Source: an uncultured Flavobacteriaceae bacterium (GTDB lineage: Bacteria > Bacteroidota > Bacteroidia > Flavobacteriales > Flavobacteriaceae). From it: a stretch of DNA of 64,000 nt. The translations under genes and the position numbers were made by a program. Shown here in pieces: positions 28,423-37,900 of the stretch. The stretch spans positions 434,001 through 498,000 of the forward strand of contig CANMSA010000001.1 in NCBI GenBank assembly GCA_947500385.1, read 5' to 3'. Every line of letters starts with the position of its first letter. Within the stretch, counting starts at the first letter, position 1. The notes beneath the pieces were generated by a model. That model was given only the letters and a program-made list of their open reading frames with translations. It searched no databases and was not told the DNA's origin.

Positions 28423-29820
28423 CTATTCTGACAGCATCTTATGGCTAAATTTCAAAATGATGAATTCAGCGGGCCTCACAACGGCCATTCCTATTTCTAC
28501 TATCATTCTTCCTTCCCAAATATCTACTTCGTTCATGGTTTCATTGAGCCCGACCTTTACGTAAAATGCCTGCTCTGGTGTGGTACCCATTAAGGCTCCT
28601 GCACGCCATTGTTGTACCAAAAAATTATCGATCATAGACTTAACCCTAGACCATGTATTGATATCGTTCGGTTCAAAAACGAATTGGATGCTTGCCTTTT
28701 TCACTGATTCCTCGACCATATTAAAAAAGCGTCTTACAGGAACATACCGCCATTCATTGCTATTACCCGCCAGGGTACGGGCTCCCCAAACAATAGCTGG
28801 CCCCCTGCCAACAAATGAACGGATCACATTGACGGATTTTCCAAAGTCGGCATCTACGTTGAGACCATCTTGCTGTTGATCGGTTACCTTCATCATAGGT
28901 TTAACAATCAGATCCATACTAACATTCGCCGGTGCTTTCCAAACGCCTCTAGAACTGTCTACACTTGCATAAACACCTACGACTCCCGGAGATGGGGGCA
29001 TTTCTAAGGGAAAATCTCGAATGGCGCTTTGTGCCCTAAAATAGGTAGCATTGTTCGCTGCCTTCAAGTCCGCCAAGGTACCGGTAAAGGCACCTGTAAT
29101 GTTTACATTGGCATCGCCTTTTACTTCTCCTCCGTAATAGTAATTAATGATCGTTTCCAGATTTGGAAAATAGGTGGCGCCATACTTTAAGATGCCTTCT
29201 TCGGCACCAATGGCCGACGACCTCATAGTGTCTATATTGGCCAACAGGTCTGGTTCAGCAGGATCTTGCCAAATATCCATCACGGCAAAGCGGTCTTTTA
29301 AATTTACGCACATGTCCATCGTGGCCTTAAATAAATTGTAGAAATTCGCCGACAACTCTATACCTTGCGCATCGGGATAGACGTATAATGTAATCTCATC
29401 AACTTTTTCCGTCGCATTTAGTCCGTCCGTCAATTTATCGGAATCGACCAACTTGGTCGAATAATCACCTACTGACACAATCCAACAGGGCCCACCGCCG
29501 TTCGCAAAAAATAGCTGCAATGCATAGTGCATCAGGTATTTGGAACGATCTACTATCGACACCTGAAGTGCCGAAGGATTGGAAACGGTTCCGGTAAGAT
29601 CAACCGTTAACCCTGCCTCAACATCGGGATCTCCAAAAAAGCGCTCGTAGTCAAACAAGGAGGTAATTCGCTTAGGTTCGTTCAACAGAGAATCACCCCG
29701 CTGGTCTTCCGCTTTTTCTGTATACCCAATAAATGCAGGTATTGCGGTCTCTACTTGGGCAATTGAGGGTGGGAGCTTGGGTATCTCTTCGATATAAACT
29801 CCAGGTGTTTTGTAATTCAT
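28423..29820 (-). CDS. Contractile tail sheath protein
   Basis: A 465-aa protein with the sheath family ends: MNYKTPGVYIEEIPKLPPSIAQVETAIPAFIGYTE at the N-terminus and, at the C-terminus, FEPNDINTWSRVKSMIDNFLVQQW, GALMGTTPEQAFYVKVG and VEIGMAVVRPAEFIILKF. The central VWGARTLAG block is also typical. It polymerises around the tube and contracts to drive it through a target membrane. Only one sheath gene is visible here, unlike Afp and PVC which carry several sheath paralogues; this makes the system a compact variant. Confidence 0.96.
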   Translation of the reverse strand: MNYKTPGVYIEEIPKLPPSIAQVETAIPAFIGYTEKAEDQRGDSLLNEPKRITSLFDYERFFGDPDVEAGLTVDLTGTVSNPSALQVSIVDRSKYLMHYALQLFFANGGGPCWIVSVGDYSTKLVDSDKLTDGLNATEKVDEITLYVYPDAQGIELSANFYNLFKATMDMCVNLKDRFAVMDIWQDPAEPDLLANIDTMRSSAIGAEEGILKYGATYFPNLETIINYYYGGEVKGDANVNITGAFTGTLADLKAANNATYFRAQSAIRDFPLEMPPSPGVVGVYASVDSSRGVWKAPANVSMDLIVKPMMKVTDQQQDGLNVDADFGKSVNVIRSFVGRGPAIVWGARTLAGNSNEWRYVPVRRFFNMVEESVKKASIQFVFEPNDINTWSRVKSMIDNFLVQQWRAGALMGTTPEQAFYVKVGLNETMNEVDIWEGRMIVEIGMAVVRPAEFIILKFSHKMLSE

Positions 29821-29843
29821 AATGACTTTTTTAAGTTTAAATT

Positions 29844-31187
29844 TTAACTATTCAACAATCGATTGGATTGATTTATAAAGATCTCTGAGTATATTTTTTC
29901 TTTCTCGACCCGTAAGGAAGAAGTTTCGGGATGCGGTAATACTTGGTCGACACCATTTACAAAGGGCACCAAAGCCTCTGTTAGTCTCTTTGGACGAATA
30001 GAAACCAGTTTTTCATTGGCCGGCGATGCAGGGGCCAAATGGGCATTGGTATTGGCAATATCACCAGCACTGAAGACACTTTCGCTATGATAGCGCCAGT
30101 AGGTACTTCTATTTTTAAGACGCAGTTCAAACACTGGATGGGGAACCACCTCACCAGCGGCGGTAATCCTCGTTTTCAGAAAGCCAGCTGCATCCAATAA
30201 GCTGTAGGGACCGGCAGGCTCATCGAACCGTAACTCGATGATGCCAAAAAGCTCCTTATTGTATGCAGTATCGTTTAAATAAATGGGATAAGAAATTTCA
30301 GGGCCACCGTTCGCCCTTACCTTAAGCGTATAAAAACCTGTAGGAATAACAGGGGAGTTAGGGTCGTTTTCATCGACCTTACTAAAGTTGAGCGGTACTG
30401 TTACCAGCGATGTACCAGTGCTCTTTGCAATGGTTTTTACCACTGTATTTGCAGCATCTTCCAATACGAAATCAGCATCGGTTATGGCATCCTCTTCTTT
30501 AAAAGAAAATGCAAAGTTGTTTGGGAGCAAAATTCGATCTGCCTTGCTTACAACCCTCCTATTCTCAATATCCTCCCAATGCGCCGGATCAGTGCCATCC
30601 GTTTTTTGGAGTGCTTCCCTGTAGGTACCTCCAAAATTGATGAGCGCTCCCATTTCATGATGCATTCCCGGTTGGTGTTCCCGGTGCGTATCGGTAAGTT
30701 GTAGTGATTTATAGGCCGGTACGGTAGCCTCGTCAAGTTCTTGCCGCCCTTTATTGGTGAAATAATGGATGGCAGGGAATACCGATTCAAATCCTATGTT
30801 GGTAATGGTGTTAAAAAAAGAAAAGCGCGTGGCTATCGAAAAACTTAACTGGATGGATGTGGGTACCTTTAATTTGGGTTTATAAACCGTTGCTCCTCCC
30901 AAATCAGAAGTGTTCACCTCAATCCCAACCACAAAGCCCAAAGGGGTTTGAGCCATCACAAACCCATATTCGTTCATTCTAGCCTTGGTCTTCTCAAGCG
31001 GGCGTATGGTAAAAATGTGGCTACTGTTATAGATGCCATGGGTCAATTTACTCGATAAAACCCCTTTCTTTTCAATTTCATTGCGTTCAAAAAAAGAAGT
31101 GCCATCGGTCGTGGTCAAAAAATAATCATGCAATACATGCACTTCGAATATTTTTTTAAATACTTTCTCACTCATCGCATTCGGCAT
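29844..31187 (-). CDS. Unrecognised 447-aa protein in eCIS operon
   Basis: A 447-aa soluble protein without signal peptide. The N-terminus (KVFKKIFEVHVLHDYFL) and C-terminus (ELRLKNRSTYWRYHSESVF, then IRPKRLTEALVPFVNG) flank a middle beta-rich segment with an Ig-like look (VPTGFYTLKVRANGGPEISYPIYLNDT). It overlaps the DUF4255 gene by 20 bases and precedes the sheath by 23 bases. I do not recognise the family. Its position with DUF4255 at the head of the operon suggests a particle component at the distal end of the tail or a surface-exposed attachment. ATG four codons downstream (31175) is an alternative start. Confidence 0.8.
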   Translation of the reverse strand: MPNAMSEKVFKKIFEVHVLHDYFLTTTDGTSFFERNEIEKKGVLSSKLTHGIYNSSHIFTIRPLEKTKARMNEYGFVMAQTPLGFVVGIEVNTSDLGGATVYKPKLKVPTSIQLSFSIATRFSFFNTITNIGFESVFPAIHYFTNKGRQELDEATVPAYKSLQLTDTHREHQPGMHHEMGALINFGGTYREALQKTDGTDPAHWEDIENRRVVSKADRILLPNNFAFSFKEEDAITDADFVLEDAANTVVKTIAKSTGTSLVTVPLNFSKVDENDPNSPVIPTGFYTLKVRANGGPEISYPIYLNDTAYNKELFGIIELRFDEPAGPYSLLDAAGFLKTRITAAGEVVPHPVFELRLKNRSTYWRYHSESVFSAGDIANTNAHLAPASPANEKLVSIRPKRLTEALVPFVNGVDQVLPHPETSSLRVEKEKIYSEIFINQSNRLLNS

Positions 31188-31812
31188 TTATCATAGTTTC
31201 AACAGTCTTGACAATCTCTATAACCGGTGCTTCCTTACCGGTGTTTTCCTGTATTTTAACAAGCCTTACCTTATACATGGAAAAGGGTACCTGCTTGCCC
31301 CCTAAAGACCCCCATAAGTGGTTGATCTGCTCAAACGTTAGGGTGTACAACTCTACGTTTAATCGTAGCTCGTCTTTGGTTTCCTGCGGAATATTATTGT
31401 CGGTAGCAATTGTGGTAAAGGGGGAATTTTTGACCGTAAAGCTTTTTTTTGCTTGAAAAAACTGCACGATCAAGGACAACCGATGCAACGCAAACTCATA
31501 TGCATCTTGCAGGTCTTGCCCCAACGTCGCGGATATAAGCACGTACAGATTTAAAAATACAGCTGGCTCCACATAGCGAATACCATTGATAGTTCTTACG
31601 GCATTACTGTTATTTTTTAAGGTACTTTCCTCTTCAGAATTTACGAGCGTAATAACAATTTTATTATTTAAATCGGCCTTGGCAGGGTCCTCCATTAAGG
31701 CAATATTGTGAAGGATTACGTCGTCTTGCGTAATATTGTCCCCAGGTCTTTTGTTGAGAAAGACATATTCACTGAGTTCGTCGCGTAATAACTTTAAAGC
31801 CAATCCGATCAT
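31168..31812 (-). CDS. DUF4255 tail terminator/cap protein (Pvc16 N-terminal type)
   Basis: A 214-aa protein with the DUF4255 pattern: MIGLALKLLRDELSEYVF, the NKIVITLVNSEEESTLKN strand pair, VRTINGIRYVEPAVFLNLYVLISATL and FALHRLSLIVQFFQAKKSFT, ending in GGKQVPFSMYKVRLVKI. The family caps the distal end of the tube and sheath in Afp/PVC-like particles. It is the first gene of the operon, about 150 nt below the putative promoter and 175 nt below the dyad at 31988-32007, and overlaps the 447-aa gene. Confidence 0.92.
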   Translation of the reverse strand: MIGLALKLLRDELSEYVFLNKRPGDNITQDDVILHNIALMEDPAKADLNNKIVITLVNSEEESTLKNNSNAVRTINGIRYVEPAVFLNLYVLISATLGQDLQDAYEFALHRLSLIVQFFQAKKSFTVKNSPFTTIATDNNIPQETKDELRLNVELYTLTFEQINHLWGSLGGKQVPFSMYKVRLVKIQENTGKEAPVIEIVKTVETMINAECDE

Positions 31813-31987
31813 CGCTACTTTTTTTTAAATGGCAGCGGGGGAAATTATGTTAAGGGGGAGGTACTGGTACTACGGTGGGGAAAATGAAAATTATTACAGA
31901 AGGTAATGGTCGAAACAATAGCTGTAAGCCATTCTTGAGCCGACCTACAATATGAACCGCAAGGTTTATAAAATGGGCCGTGAACGC

Positions 31988-32007
31988 AATCCCCTTTTTT
32001 GGGGATT
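31988..32007 (-). promoter_or_regulatory. Dyad site 1: operator/promoter candidate for the eCIS operon
   Basis: On the minus strand the sequence is AATCCCC-AAAAAA-GGGGATT, a perfect 7-bp inverted repeat with a 6-bp spacer (20 bp). Twenty nt below the downstream arm is AAACCTTG (31967-31960), a two-mismatch TAnnTTTG box, with TATAAA overlapping it; the DUF4255 start follows about 150 nt later. It is not followed by a T-run on the minus strand, so it does not read as a terminator for the LuxR gene. The same dyad recurs at 38378, 40858 and 45129. Inference: a LuxR-type activator box overlapping the -33 element. Confidence 0.55.
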
Positions 32008-32032
32008 TTTGTACCCATTCCCAAACAGTATT

Positions 32033-32746
32033 CTATAGCTGCAAGAGCGGTAAAGCCCTTTTTACCAAATGAGCGGTGTTCTTGACCTGAAATTTTTCAA
32101 TAAGGTTTTTTCGATGTGAAACCGCCGTATGATTGCTAATAAAAAGTATTTCAGCAATTTCTTTCGAAGAAAAACCGTCTGCGATCAGTTGCAAAACTTC
32201 TTTTTCACGAGGGGAAATGCTAGGGGCCGCTCGCTTTATGCATCTATTGGGTCCCAAATGCGCCGGGGTACGAAAACAATGCTCTATCTTTTCTTTTTCA
32301 GAAACATCAAAAATATAGTTCGTGGCCAGCAGGTCATGCTCTATTTCATGTATGAGCAACTCATGTCGAACGAACATCTTTTTACCCAATTTATCCGTAA
32401 CATGGTACTTCAACGTAATTGCGTCTTGTACATATGGTACTGTTATGAAATCAGCAATTGCACTTTTAATACGGTTTACTTCCTTGCGGTCTATAAGGGA
32501 GTACCAATACTCCCACCCATCAGAACGTAAGCGCTCACAGCAGCCTCCCAAAAGCTCTTTTAGCTTTAAATTGCAAAACAAAAAGCGACTTTTTTCCAAA
32601 AGATAGATTGCAACCATTGTATTTTTGGAGTGCTCACAGGCTTTGATCAGGGATCCCTTTTTGGAGAAAAGTGCTCTTTCATCCATAGGATCATCAGCAG
32701 GTACCCGATGTGAAAATGTTAATTTCATTGAAATGGGGTTAGGCAT
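32033..32746 (-). CDS. PAS-LuxR transcriptional regulator next to the eCIS operon
   Basis: A 237-aa protein. Residues about 40-160 have a PAS-like pattern (NTMVAIYLLEKSRFLFCNLKLKELLG, then KKMFVRHELLIHEI). The C-terminus is a LuxR-type HTH: SISPREKEVLQLIADGFSSKEIAEILFISNHTAVSHRKNLIEKF, with the usual ISPRE, GFSSKEIA and S-x-H-R elements. The start is taken as ATG at 32746; a TTG six bases upstream is less likely. There is no receiver domain, so activity is probably tuned by a ligand or redox state sensed by the PAS part. It lies just upstream of, and in the same direction as, the eCIS operon; dyad site 1 lies between them. Inference: local regulator of the injection system. Confidence 0.88.
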   Translation of the reverse strand: MPNPISMKLTFSHRVPADDPMDERALFSKKGSLIKACEHSKNTMVAIYLLEKSRFLFCNLKLKELLGGCCERLRSDGWEYWYSLIDRKEVNRIKSAIADFITVPYVQDAITLKYHVTDKLGKKMFVRHELLIHEIEHDLLATNYIFDVSEKEKIEHCFRTPAHLGPNRCIKRAAPSISPREKEVLQLIADGFSSKEIAEILFISNHTAVSHRKNLIEKFQVKNTAHLVKRALPLLQL

Positions 32747-33213
32747 GATCAATGTATAAAACGCATCCTACTAAATATCTCCTTTTTGTATGTTTGGTGT
32801 ATTTTATTGTATACGTAGTACATTATTCAACGTATCATTGTCTTAAAAAACTACAGACTTTTCGGAAAATAATAACAAAAAGTACTATTATCCCTTCAAA
32901 TAATAGTATCGGCAAACGGCTTCTCTTAAGCAGCGAAACCTACTTGTATACTTTACGTACTTTCATCATTTTGTAAATCTCTTGCATACGGTTAAGGGTA
33001 CGGCAGTGGATGCCGGTATATGCAAAATAGTCTATCAACATTTCTTTTTCTTCTCAATAATTATGCTTACTTTTCTCACAGACTTGACGCCATATTCCCT
33101 ATTGATATACTCACAGGCCAAGCGAATTATTTTCCCTCAAAGAACTCTGTATCCCGTAAGGTGATCACTAATTAAGAAACCCTGGCCGATAGCCTATTAT
33201 AAAACTGAAGCCA
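32747..33213. other. Divergent intergenic region between the PAS-LuxR gene and the M19-like peptidase gene
   Basis: An AT-rich stretch of about 465 bases that must hold the promoters of both divergent genes. It contains a short imperfect palindrome around TACGTA (near 32811-32823) and repeated ACGTA elements, but no clear copy of the AATCCCC-N6-GGGGATT dyad and no unambiguous -33/-7 pair. The short frames here have no recognisable protein features and are not called as genes. Confidence 0.5.
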
Positions 33214-34950
33214 ATGCCGAAACCAATCATCGACCTTCATTGTCATCCGGCCATGAAACCGAACGGAAACTCAGATATCAAGGATATCTGGCAACCATTT
33301 GTCAATGAAAAAGCCAAAGATCTTTTTAACAAGGTTAGTCTTCGTAAACTCTTGGTGGGGGGAATCGTAAAGAATATGGCCGTGTATACACAATCGAACC
33401 TCGACAATTGTTACAAAGGTGGCAACCGGCTCGTATTTGCGGCCATTTACCCACCGGAACGACCCTTTATGAAGCCTAGTAGGCCTTTTAAGGATGGATC
33501 TTGGGTACAGCGTACCCTGCTAAAATGGATATTTGGCAAAAAGGTTAAACGAGATGTGGACAATAAGATCATACAAATGCTTACCGGCTTCTCCGAAAAA
33601 CGGGCCAAGCGGTATGTAGATCAAATCTACGATGCCCCGAACATCGATTATTTTGATATCGATTACAAAGAGGAGTACGACTATCTAAAAAGAAGTCATT
33701 TGACCTCTTCCTCGAACACCACCTTTCCCAACAGCCCTACTTTCAGGCTTATAAAAAACTTTTCGGAATACCAACAGCACATTCCCAATAATGAGGTATT
33801 GGGGATTATTACCGCAGAGGGTATGCATGCCATTGGAAATTATCAGAGTAAAGATCTCTTTTTCAAGGAAAGTATCGATACCATGGACCCCACCGACCAG
33901 CAGAATTTAAAAAACAGTTTTGTTACGAACATCCAACGGTTAAAGAATACTGCAGAATTCGAGTTTCCTCCCTTTTTTATTACCTTTTCCCATCATTTCA
34001 ACAATTTGCTTTCAGGCCATGCCAAAAGCTTTGCCGATGCTAAAAACAGAATCGTTCCCGGATTTAAGGATGTTTTTGACCAACGTTTGGGCTTGGGCAA
34101 GGGCATTACGGCCTTTGGTAAACATTTGATCAAAGACCACCTGCTCTCCAGGAACAATGGCCCAAGAATTTTGATCGACACCAAACACATGTCACTGCAA
34201 ACCCGCGACGAGTTCGTAGCCATTATCCGCGAATTTCAACAAAACGGGGACCCTGTACCTATAATTTGCAGTCATACCGCCGTTAATGGCATTGCCACCC
34301 GGGAAAAGGCACGGAAATTGCCCGATATGAACAAATATGATGAAGATTCGTATGTAAGTCGATGGAACATCAACCTTACCGATGAGGATATCATAGAAAT
34401 TTTCGATACCGACGGGGTCATTGGGGTCTGCATGCACGACGGGCGTATGCCAGGGGGGAAGTTTAAAAAATTGCTAAAGGAAAACAGCCGCAAGCTCGTG
34501 ACCGAAGAGCCGGTAAAACGCCTTCATGCCCAGATGTTCTTGACCAATATTTTCCATATCCTGAAAACCAATTTGCATCATATCAGAGCAAAAAACCAAG
34601 CGGACCCCGCGGATCCTATCGATGAAAAAGAGGCTTGGAAAACCATTTGTCTAGGCACCGACAATGACGGAATCGTAGATCCCTTCGACCATTTTAACAC
34701 TGCGGAGAAACTCGATGATTTTCAGGTAAGGGTAGTTAAGGCGATTACCGAAAACAACAAACCATTTATGAAAGGGTTTCGGGTGCTCTCCCTACCTTCA
34801 GAAGTTCCTTTTACCGATACCGAATTCGCCGAGTTGCTACTTGGCAAAAGTCCTGCCGAAATTGCCGACGCCATTTTCTCTGATAATATGATCGCCTTTT
34901 TGCGAAAATATTTTACCGATGCCTACTTAAGGGGTGCGGCCGTCGTGTAG
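33214..34950 (+). CDS. M19/renal-dipeptidase-like zinc hydrolase
   Basis: A 578-aa protein of the amidohydrolase-like metallopeptidase superfamily, closest in pattern to membrane dipeptidase (peptidase M19). Metal-ligand motifs are in order: IDLHCHP (His9 and His11), a Glu in IITAEGMHAIG (about 205), IDTKHMS (about 326), VPIICSHTAVNG (about 350) and LGTDNDGIVDPFDHF (about 483). It is longer than typical M19 enzymes, with extra segments around 85-160 and 415-470. No signal peptide is visible, so it is probably cytosolic. It is divergent from the PAS-LuxR gene and 44 bases upstream of the patatin-like gene, likely an operon with it. Substrate is unknown. Confidence 0.82.
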   Translation: MPKPIIDLHCHPAMKPNGNSDIKDIWQPFVNEKAKDLFNKVSLRKLLVGGIVKNMAVYTQSNLDNCYKGGNRLVFAAIYPPERPFMKPSRPFKDGSWVQRTLLKWIFGKKVKRDVDNKIIQMLTGFSEKRAKRYVDQIYDAPNIDYFDIDYKEEYDYLKRSHLTSSSNTTFPNSPTFRLIKNFSEYQQHIPNNEVLGIITAEGMHAIGNYQSKDLFFKESIDTMDPTDQQNLKNSFVTNIQRLKNTAEFEFPPFFITFSHHFNNLLSGHAKSFADAKNRIVPGFKDVFDQRLGLGKGITAFGKHLIKDHLLSRNNGPRILIDTKHMSLQTRDEFVAIIREFQQNGDPVPIICSHTAVNGIATREKARKLPDMNKYDEDSYVSRWNINLTDEDIIEIFDTDGVIGVCMHDGRMPGGKFKKLLKENSRKLVTEEPVKRLHAQMFLTNIFHILKTNLHHIRAKNQADPADPIDEKEAWKTICLGTDNDGIVDPFDHFNTAEKLDDFQVRVVKAITENNKPFMKGFRVLSLPSEVPFTDTEFAELLLGKSPAEIADAIFSDNMIAFLRKYFTDAYLRGAAVV

Positions 34951-34994
34951 GCTTTCTAACGGACCACTACCAACACCCAACTAAAAATGACAGC

Positions 34995-37900
34995 ATGTTG
35001 ATCAACTATTTAAAAACAAAACCAGTAAGTACCCGTCATCTTTATGCGCTATTCGCTTTGAGCATTGTTATGTGGTTGTTGGCTGATTTCTCCCATATCC
35101 CCGGTGTTATCGCACATCCGCAATTTACGGAGGCTATCGATTCCAAAACCCTAACAAGCCTATTGACGAAACAGTATGGCATGCTGCCTTACTACCTTTT
35201 TTTTCTGATCGACTGTATTTGGGCACCCGTGCTGATGGCTGCCATCTGGATGTATGTTAAACGTACTTTTTACAATCCCGCTGCCGTAAAACCAAAAGTA
35301 CTTTTCGGTCTTTTTACCGCAATAGCTTTGATAGCACTAGGAATCGATTTTGTTGAAAATTACTACTATTCCTTCCACAAAACATATCTAAAACTCCTTA
35401 GTGCCGGCAAAATGATTGCTTACGGATTGGTTGCCCTTAGCGCCCTTTTGGTCTTTTTTCACTTTTCCTTCAAGAACTACCTCAAAACATTGCTGCGCTT
35501 TCTAAAAGCGTCGGTCTACAGTCTTGTAATATTGGTCGTATTAGGCTCCTTTTTACCGAAGGCCACACAGGTAAATTCCATTGTGGTAAATTTGTACGAG
35601 CGTCCATTGGATCTGATCATTCTCTTTTTGGTGGCCCCGACTTTCGCTGTGGTGCTGGCCCACTACCCCAGTTATTTTTACATCAACGAAAAATACCGTC
35701 ACTGGTATATGGCAAACGTACGTTGGGGTTTGATCGGCACTATTTTTTATAAGTACAATGAGGCTTTCAATACGTCTGAAGGTGGCAAAGATGAAGGGAA
35801 AGTCAATTTCTTGTACCGCATTCTCGGTATCCTTTTTTACACTGCCTTATTTTACATGTTGGGCTATACATCAGAAGTAAATTTTGATTGGCCCATTCAG
35901 GTTTCAAAGATTGCGATAATCTTACTGGCCTGTGGGATTATTGCCCTTTACAGACAAAAAAAAATCAAGGATGAATGGTATACCCTCGTGGCCCCGTACC
36001 TAGGCCAACGACTGCCCGGTTTCTACGACGGTGACAATCCCGTAAAAGCGACGGAAGCCGGTGAAAAGAGCCTAAGACCCGATCGTTGCGGAGCGATTCG
36101 CGAAGGGGATTCCGACGAAATGCGCAAAGCCTTTTTGGGAATCAAAAAATACGTGAACAGATTCGTATGGCTCTTTACCTTTACCGTATTGGTGCATATA
36201 GGGCTGGTACTATTCTTTTTTTGGTGCGAAGACTGCCGCTATACACAATTCACCAGTATATGGAGTCTTCTCTGTATTGCGCTGCAGTTGTTCTCCTATG
36301 TGTACTACCGCACCTATCGGTCGGTACTACGCTTTGTTTTTTACAAGAAAAAATTCAGGGCCATTATCAACTCCTTTTATATGTTGCGGACCACGAAAGA
36401 GGATTCCAAATGTTTAGAAGAACTTGAGAAAGACCCCGATAACCTGAAAAAAACAACACAAAAAAAACCATTGAGTTTTCGTTGCAAGGTAGTAAACCTG
36501 CTGCGCTTTTTCGAGGAACTGAATCCAAAAAAAGAAGGAGTGGAAGGTCTTGCCCTAACCGGGGGGTACCATACTCTTTTACGAAATTTGGGCGCTGGTG
36601 CACTCAGTAACAATGTCACATTTCTTCAGTTCACCATTTTAATAGGCATTATCAATGCCCTGTTCTTTTTGATCATCAACATCAATAGCGAATTATCGCT
36701 TTATTTCAATCCTATTCTTATAATTCTTTCAGCCCTTTTCTTTTACTATGGGTTTGTAGTGGTTATTTCAAAAAGTCTTATCTATTACCGGCACTCCTGT
36801 GAAGCCTTTGCGGTTCGCAACAGAACCCGATTTACATTTTTGGTATTATTGTTTGTAGTAGGCCTGCTGGTCTGCAATCGTCTCGGTAGAGCTTTCAGCA
36901 ATGAGCTTTTCACCTTGCCGCTCTTGGAACGAAAGGCCGAGCAAGAAATTACCTTGGAGGACTATGTGGACAATTTGCCCGAAGAACAAACCCGTTACTA
37001 TGTTAACGGTTATGGTGGCGGTATGAAATCAAATGCCTGGACGATGACCGTTCTGAAGGCATTCTATGATCGAGACCCACATTTTTTCAAAAAAACCGTC
37101 GGTATTTCAGGAGCCTCCGGAGGCACTATCGGTTGGGCCAATATGGCGGCAATCGTAAAGTGTAACAAAGACAGTACCGCATGGGGCAATCTTATCACGG
37201 ATATCTCGACCGAAAACATCCTATCCTTGGACCTTACCCATATTTTGGGGCGAGACACCTTTAATCACATGTTTGTACCGGGAATGACACTAAGTGGGGA
37301 AGACCGATCTTCCAAGGCCATGGCCCGTTATGCCAAGCTTACCAACAATGCGGATCAAATTTGCAAACCTACCCCGTATCGTGAATATTGGAAAAAGCTG
37401 TATGAACAGCAAAACTACCAATTCCCGATACTCATATCGAATTCTACCAACGTGAAGGGCAAGGGAGGTATGGCCGTATCGGTTCGGGTAGAAAATGATA
37501 CCGCTAGCAAGTTACTCTATCGAAAAACGGACAATATCCTGGAAATTTATAAAACGGATTATAATCCTATGGGAGTAGCAGAAAAAAGCGACTCCCTTAC
37601 ACTGAGTTTTTACAATGCTGTATCGACCTCCAATCGGTTCCCATTGTTGAGCCCGGCCGCCAAAATTGAAACCAAAGGGCATTTTAACGATGGCGGCGTG
37701 TATGAAAATTCGGGTATTCTTTCTGCGTTAAAATTATTCCACGCCGTAAATTTTACGGACTCCGTTACCGACGTGACCCAACTGAAGCAACGGAACGTTT
37801 TTATCAATATCGTGAACGATAAAAACCAATATATCATGGAAAAGGTTAAGAATTTGGAACAGAAAGTCAGATCCAGCAAAATTAACAAGAGTACTGAAAT

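Noticed and set aside
1-31812. Reading the locus as a type VI secretion system or as a prophage.
   Set aside because: No TssJ/L/M, TssK or ClpV-type genes and no capsid, portal, terminase, integrase or lysis cassette. DUF4157, DUF4255 and DUF5908 genes mark an eCIS.
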